This document shows, in pieces, positions 58,966-64,000 of a DNA stretch of 64,000 nucleotides (position 1 is the first letter of the stretch; the number at the start of each line of letters is the position of its first letter). The position numbers and the translations under genes are program-made. A model generated the notes under the pieces. The model was not told the DNA's origin, did no database searches, and saw only the letters and a program-made list of their open reading frames with translations. The DNA comes from Sclerotinia nivalis (Eukaryota > Ascomycota > Leotiomycetes > Helotiales > Sclerotiniaceae). The DNA lies in assembly GCA_029531795.1 (NCBI GenBank), contig JAPEIS010000007.1, forward strand, positions 1,054,001 to 1,118,000, written 5' to 3'.

Positions 58966-60855
58966 ATGGAAATTGCATGGCGGGCTCACCTCCTGCCACA
59001 GGAAACTTCCCTGCTTGTCGTAGACGTGTTCAAAAGAATACCAGATGGCCAAATGCCCCGCGGCTTTCAAGAGGGTCAGATTGATGTATCTTCTGAGTCT
59101 TCTTTTCCTTTAAAATTCCTCGTGGTGCATCTTGCGGCGAACGATTGCATTGTTCGACTCCTACTTCCAACTGTCGGCGGATATCTTGTTCAATCGGATT
59201 TTTTGGACAGGCGCCTAGTTGATTGCAGCGATGTTGTCGAGGTGCAGTCTTTCATCTCGCTTGATCAATATCTCGAAATTGTTGATATTGATGCTTGTAA
59301 TGTGCTCGACATTGCCGACATCTCAGCAAATGCTGTCGGAGCCATGGTCATGTCATGTACAAGCAGAGCTTGGTCCGATATCAAAGCTGCAAAATCGAAC
59401 AAAGAGCTAACGAGACGATGCTCTTTCGCATGGCATTGTGTAAAACAGACCCCAAAGCGACGTTTGGCAGTGATCCGTCCTGGTCCTCCCTCACACCTAC
59501 TCAGTCTCTCAAAGCTTGAAGATCTTGCGAAAACGGCTGCGTCGCTCAACATTGTACTCGTTTTCTTTGATGATCCATGCCACGGGCTTGCAGATGCCGA
59601 GTGGGAACACCTGCGCGAGGATTTTGTCCCTATGGATATGGCTTTTTCTGAGGACATGCCTCGGCGGATCGCCTCGGCAGTCTCCAACTACCCAAAACAA
59701 ATCGATGGCATCATTGGCATGTACGAGCCTCTCCTCACCGTAGTTGCAGAAGCTGCCACATTGCTGGGCTTCTCTACCTCGTCGCCGAAGTCAGTGGCGG
59801 CGGCACGTGATAAGTATCAAACCCGTCAATTCGACCAGAGCTTATTCTGCTATCGCATACAAAGCATTTCAGATCTTGAAGACGTTCTGGCCCGCTATAG
59901 AAGTGTTCTGCCACTCTCTCTTCCGCTCATTGTAAAGCCAGCGAATGGGTGGGCTTCAGAGGGTGTATGCAAAGTAACATGCGAGGAGGAACTGCGAGAT
60001 GCAGTGATTCGACTATGGCAACCTCCTTTCTCGGACAAGTATGGCCGAGACAGTCACGGCTTAGTTTTGGTCGAACCCTACGTTGATGGACCTGAAGTTG
60101 ACGCCAATTTGGTGCTTGTAGACGGAGAAATCGTTTTCTTTGAAGTTAACGATGACTTTCCAAGCACCGGCGATAGCGACGGACAGGGATTTATCGAGAC
60201 CTTGAATGCCATGCCCTCTGCCCTGCCAGAGAGTGAGATGAACGCCCTCCGCCTCAAAGTACATGCTACGGCCCTAGCCATGGGCTTTAGGACTGGCATG
60301 TTCCATGTAGAAGCCCGAGTTCACAATTCCACCTATGACTTCGTATTAGGGAAAGACGGCATCCTAGACCTTGTAGCGAAGCCGGAGATTGAAGACACCA
60401 AAAGTGCAACTCCTACAGTCTTCATACTAGAGGTCAATCCGCGACCACCAGGAATGCGGACACATGCAGCTGTTGCCCGAGCATACGGAGTCTCTTATCG
60501 AAGTGTAGCGCTGCTCACCGCAGTCGGAGATCACGAGCGATTGCGGGCGCTGACGGTTTCTTTTATTGGTGGCGCACAATACCACATGCAGGTCTTGTTC
60601 ATAGCGGCACAAAAAGGTGGTGTTTATCAATCTGGGGACATCTGTTCCACCATATTAGAGCGTGAGCCACACCTACGCAGTCATGTTATGCAATGCATGG
60701 GATTTTTGCATAACGGACAAGAAGTTCCTGACCCAAGGGTTCGAACAAGCGGCATCGCCTGTTTCTGGATTGCTTCTCGAGAAGGGAGGAGAGAAGCTCG
60801 TTTGGTTAGTGAGAGAATTCAAACCTTAGTATGGGAGATTACCGACGGCTTTTGA
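58966..60855 (+). CDS. ATP-grasp ligase, candidate backbone enzyme of a metabolite cluster
   Basis: A single exon of 629 residues. ATP-grasp enzymes join a carboxylate to an amine through an acyl-phosphate; carnosine synthase and bacterial L-amino-acid ligases share this architecture. Visible: an N-terminal Rossmann-like part (about 160-270, with RRLAVIRPGPPSHLLSL and DGIIGMYEPLL); the ATP-grasp lysine region LIVKPANGWASEGVCKV (Lys near 325); GLVLVEPYVDGPEVDANLV; an acidic strand EIVFFEVNDDFPSTG; and the metal-binding FILEVNPRPPGMRTH near 488. The domain after that (about 500-629) resembles the C-terminal lid of the carnosine-synthase-like group. No adenylation, PKS or terpene domain is near, so this is the most likely assembly enzyme. 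The substrate cannot be read from sequence. Confidence 0.88.
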   Translation: MEIAWRAHLLPQETSLLVVDVFKRIPDGQMPRGFQEGQIDVSSESSFPLKFLVVHLAANDCIVRLLLPTVGGYLVQSDFLDRRLVDCSDVVEVQSFISLDQYLEIVDIDACNVLDIADISANAVGAMVMSCTSRAWSDIKAAKSNKELTRRCSFAWHCVKQTPKRRLAVIRPGPPSHLLSLSKLEDLAKTAASLNIVLVFFDDPCHGLADAEWEHLREDFVPMDMAFSEDMPRRIASAVSNYPKQIDGIIGMYEPLLTVVAEAATLLGFSTSSPKSVAAARDKYQTRQFDQSLFCYRIQSISDLEDVLARYRSVLPLSLPLIVKPANGWASEGVCKVTCEEELRDAVIRLWQPPFSDKYGRDSHGLVLVEPYVDGPEVDANLVLVDGEIVFFEVNDDFPSTGDSDGQGFIETLNAMPSALPESEMNALRLKVHATALAMGFRTGMFHVEARVHNSTYDFVLGKDGILDLVAKPEIEDTKSATPTVFILEVNPRPPGMRTHAAVARAYGVSYRSVALLTAVGDHERLRALTVSFIGGAQYHMQVLFIAAQKGGVYQSGDICSTILEREPHLRSHVMQCMGFLHNGQEVPDPRVRTSGIACFWIASREGRREARLVSERIQTLVWEITDGF

Positions 60856-62196
60856 ATCAAGCTATAGATGCCCACCGACAAAGTTATGTACCATGATACT
60901 GGACAGAAGACGGTCAATTTATTAGATCTCAGCATCACCATTACTCCTCATCACAGTCAGCGTTCTCTGTTCGATTGAGATATTGTTACAATGGCTCCCA
61001 CAGAAGCCCGGTTGAGTATCAAGGATCGTTACTATCTGTGCCTTCACCGGGTTGTTGGCTGGCTCCTGATGGATGATTAGAAGATATTTCAGCAAGATAT
61101 ACCTGTACTTCCGGTCCAACCACCAGGTTTGAACCATAGATAGCATTCCTATAAACTATACCTAGATGTATTATGAAGTCCAAGAAGCTCACAAAAGCTT
61201 GAGAATTTGATGTCTATATCCTAAAGAGCTCATATTGTCAGCTTTAGGCATTACAAAGGTAGACTTCCATTCTGATAATTACGTCAGTTCGTGACAAATG
61301 TCATTGATGAAAACACACGAATATCTCTGCTTCATGAGTCGATTCTCACAATCTGCGAGTTTCGCGAGCATTCGCAAGCATTTCCATAGGACAAAATCAA
61401 AAACACGTTTGTTGCTCGTGATATCAAGATCGGGTTTCAACTGGAGGGAAATAATTCTGCCGACCTCTTACACTTACTTACTTAATGGGTCAAGGCGGTG
61501 ACAAAATTAATTAATTGGAAGGCAAGAGGGAAAAAGGTCACAAATTTTCAGACGTGCAACAAACAGATATTTGACAAGTTTCACCGCCCACGTGCTGCCA
61601 TGGCAGAATGATATTTTTTGCACTTTATGAGTACACTATACAAGCAACCAACAATTGCTACAACTAAGAAAGCCGACTCCTACTGGTATAATTAAGAAAT
61701 GGGCAAAATAAATAACTGTCGGTTGAACATACTCACCTCGAGCACCATGGCGGTTACAATCAGCGGCGGCAAATTCTAAATTCTCGGCTTCCAGCTGCCT
61801 GGAACCAGACGCCGCATTGGATCCCCCCCCGGGATATGCCATCTTGAGGCAGCAGCGGCACGACAACCCAATGGGTAAGGGCTTAATGAGCGTGTCAAGT
61901 GAGGCTTTCAGCGGTCTCAAAAACCGCCCGTTTCAATGCTGGGCCTTTACAGAATGCATGAGGGCTTTGTGCTGATGCTCAAAATCATCACGACTTTCGT
62001 GTCACCAGCACATTAATTGTCAATCACAGAATTCTTTCACGTCATGATACTGGAGACCGAACTCGTTCTCTGCGAATCTTTACAATGTGGGAAAAGGCGA
62101 CGGTTCATTTTGAGTTTCGTTCTTTCGAGTGGTGATCATTCCAAAAATATCCGCCTCGCCACAAATGTTGGTGTTGGTTCTTCTTAGAATCAGTTA

Positions 62197-62545
62197 GTTT
62201 TCAACATTACGCTTCCAAATCTTTATTCCAAAATCATATCGGGTTTCAAAATAGATATCGTTGATATTAGTATTTTAGAATAGGTTTCTTTCTAATATCT
62301 ATTTCCATGTCATCTGGCAAAGTCCAGTTGATTCTCGACATTACACTTTCAAGCCCTTGTCCCAAAACCATATCGGGTTTCAAAATGGATCTCGTTGATG
62401 TTAGCATTTTATAATAGACCTCTTTCTAATATCTATTTCCATATTATCTAGCAAAGTCCAGTTGATTCTTGATATTATACTTTCAAATACTTGTTCCAAG
62501 GCATCGCCGATTTCGGGATAGATCTTGTTGGTGGTTTCTTTGAAG
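62197..62545. repeat. 134-bp tandem repeat, about 2.6 copies
   Basis: Copies 62197-62330 and 62331-62464 share CATATCGGGTTTCAAAAT, TCTTTCTAATATCTATTTCC and GCAAAGTCCAGTTGATTCT, with roughly 10-15 percent differences. A third copy to about 62545 is more diverged and incomplete. Confidence 0.88.
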
Positions 62546-62669
62546 GTTTCTGTGGCCTATAGTTATTGCTCGGCTTTTGTTGTCTCGTGTATATGAAGCC
62601 TCATATTACTCCGGAAGTTCGCTGCTTTTCAGCATTTAGAAGACTTCCATTTCAACAATTCGCAGTATT

Positions 62670-62725
62670 TCCATCTATCTATATCTTCCATCTACCTATA
62701 TCTTCCATCTATCTATATCTTCCAC
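62670..62725. repeat. CTATCTATATCTTCCAT microsatellite
   Basis: Four imperfect units of about 16-17 bases, each CCATCTAYCTATATCTT. Confidence 0.85.
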
Positions 62726-62792
62726 ACTCTCGCTTTATACGATATTGTTACTTTTCTGTCCTGACTTCGTATCCACGGCATATCTAAACAAA

Positions 62793-63392
62793 ATGCTACA
62801 ACTCGAGGACAACACCGTTTACATGACCCTCAACAGCAGAGGTGTGCCTGGGACATTCGTAAGATTCTCCCTCTCTAATTTTTCATCCAAAGCTCTACTG
62901 ACTATCTTTAGCATTGGGGAATATTCATTACATCATCAGCGCCAGACGGGGTGTACTACCATACAACCAACAGATCCGGAGGCTGGAAACTAGAATTTAG
63001 ACCCACCGCCAACATTACCCAATCCTTGACACTCGTCCTCCTCTACAAAATTGGCCTTGTATCCTCCCACACTCCTTTGAAGGCAAACCAAGTCTTGCGA
63101 GCTGTACCAGCAAATGGCTCTGCATCTCTGCGTACCGGCGAAGCTTTTACTTGCCGCATCTGGACGAAAGATGCCTTTGTGGCGCTTCACGAGAATGGTA
63201 TTGTAACTTTGCCTGCGGATATTGGTGAGTCCCAACCTCTACATTCGCCCTTCTGCTTATTCGGAGGAGAATGTTACTAACGAACTTATTGAAGACACAC
63301 TCGAGAGACAGGCCTTTGCTCCAGCGAGGGGTTTGAAGCCCTATATTGAACAGAACAGAGGCGGACCAGCTATTGTTGATAGCACGGATTGA
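62793..63392 (+). CDS. Small protein of unknown function (3 exons)
   Basis: Exons 62793-62858, 62912-63224 and 63295-63392 give 158 residues. Introns are GTAAGA...TCTTTAG (branch CTACTGACT) and GTGAGT...TTGAAG (branch GTTACTAAC); phases agree. Sequence landmarks: TVYMTLNSRGVPGTF, then HWGIFITSSAPDGVYYHTTN, the hydrophobic LTLVLLYKIGLVS, CRIWTKDAFVALHENG and a tail rich in Arg/Pro/Gly. The layout, a short beta-strand start then HWxIF, resembles small uncharacterised fungal proteins I cannot name. No signal peptide or membrane helix. It lies just outside the cluster and is not obviously part of it. Confidence 0.78.
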
Positions 63393-64000
63393 TACAGCAA
63401 CGCGCACACGATCAGGATCTGTCCTAAAAAAAAAAGGGTCTTGAGGATTTTCATTATTGTATTGGGAGGATCAGAGTCGGTGGCACAATAGTAAACTCAA
63501 ATACAGGCTTGCTTCTGGCTACACAGTAGCCAGAGATGGACAATTTTGCCTTGAAAAAAAAATATCCCCGCAGCTTCGCAGTGATAATGAAAGGTGAGGG
63601 TACACAAGAATGATGATGCTGGAAAAGAAATGTATCAGATGAGATGTCTTGAATTCGAGCTTACTTCAACCCAGAAGCATGCTTGCTGCTGTATAGGATT
63701 GTATGTTGGTCTGTATACGATAGATATCTCATTGTTGGCTAATATTTGCAAGAGAGTTAAATTGTTTATCACCAGCCTTGCGCCTGCTTGCAGACCTCGC
63801 AGACTTCTGATTTGCACTTCTACCCAAAGCATAAGCTGACTGGTGGATTGACTCTAAATTGAAAGCTCCCGTACACAAAAATTGGAGAAATATCCCAATA
63901 AGAGAGAAAGCTTTTCCGGTCGTACAGATATCCTTTCATACCTACCTAGTACCTAGTGCAAATAAAGTCATTTTTTCGATTAAATACGCTAAATGCGCCG
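63393..64000. other. Right flank, no supported gene
   Basis: Short opposing frames at 63594-63839 have no features. A-runs at about 63427 and 63556. Confidence 0.4.

Larger units (their letters stand above)
60856..62792. other. Intergenic with a 134-bp tandem repeat
   Basis: Contains on the minus strand at 61840-61732 a frame MAYPGGGSNAASGSRQ ending at a good GTGAGT donor, which might be a first exon but has no convincing continuation. The tandem repeat lies at 62197-62545 and a CTATCTATATCTTC microsatellite at about 62670-62725. Confidence 0.45.

Noticed and set aside
61732..61920. First exon of a minus-strand gene (MAYPGGGSNAAS...) with GTGAGT donor
   Set aside because: No convincing second exon or domain found downstream; too weak to annotate as a gene.

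Overview
The window is nuclear DNA of a filamentous ascomycete. Genes carry one to several short introns of about 45-80 bases with GTANGT-type donors, CTAAC/CTGAC-like branch sites and TAG/CAG/AAG acceptors. Intergenic DNA is AT-rich, and fungus-specific families are present (HET, 2EXR, fungal RICTOR, GDA1). Gene style and families fit a Leotiomycete such as Botrytis or Sclerotinia; that placement is inference from memory, not a database result. There is no sign of bacterial, plasmid or phage sequence, and I recognise no tRNA, rRNA or CRISPR array. Exon boundaries were built by hand from splice signals and checked by phase: each complete model sums to a multiple of three.

Left part (1-17 kb), mostly housekeeping: a four-exon C2H2 zinc-finger gene (-), urate oxidase (-), a TORC2 RICTOR/Tsc11-type scaffold (+), and translation initiation factor eIF4G (-) convergent with it. 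A gene-free stretch of about 5 kb follows (16.9-21.8 kb).

Middle-left (21.8-33.9 kb) is an accessory, decaying region. It holds three members of a cysteine-rich family of unknown function (one apparently broken), plus a fourth copy of their promoter module with no gene behind it. Next come a frameshifted, truncated P-loop GTPase pseudogene, a truncated TauD-type dioxygenase, a complete HET-domain gene (heterokaryon incompatibility type), and an extremely AT-rich island with an orphan ORF beside it.

Middle-right (36-47.8 kb): a secreted PEBP-family protein (-), Golgi GDPase GDA1 (-), a PPPDE-thioredoxin-PUL fusion protein (+), a 2EXR-domain gene (+) behind a leader region with repeated splice-donor cassettes, and a spliced orphan gene end.

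Right part (49.3-61 kb) looks like a small biosynthetic cluster in two divergent pairs: P450 / MFS exporter, then a 16-exon P450 / ATP-grasp ligase. The ATP-grasp enzyme is the only candidate backbone enzyme; no polyketide synthase, NRPS or terpene cyclase is present. The plausible reading is an amino-acid- or peptide-derived metabolite made by ligation, oxidised by two P450s and exported. The window ends with a small three-exon gene of unknown function behind a 134-bp tandem repeat.
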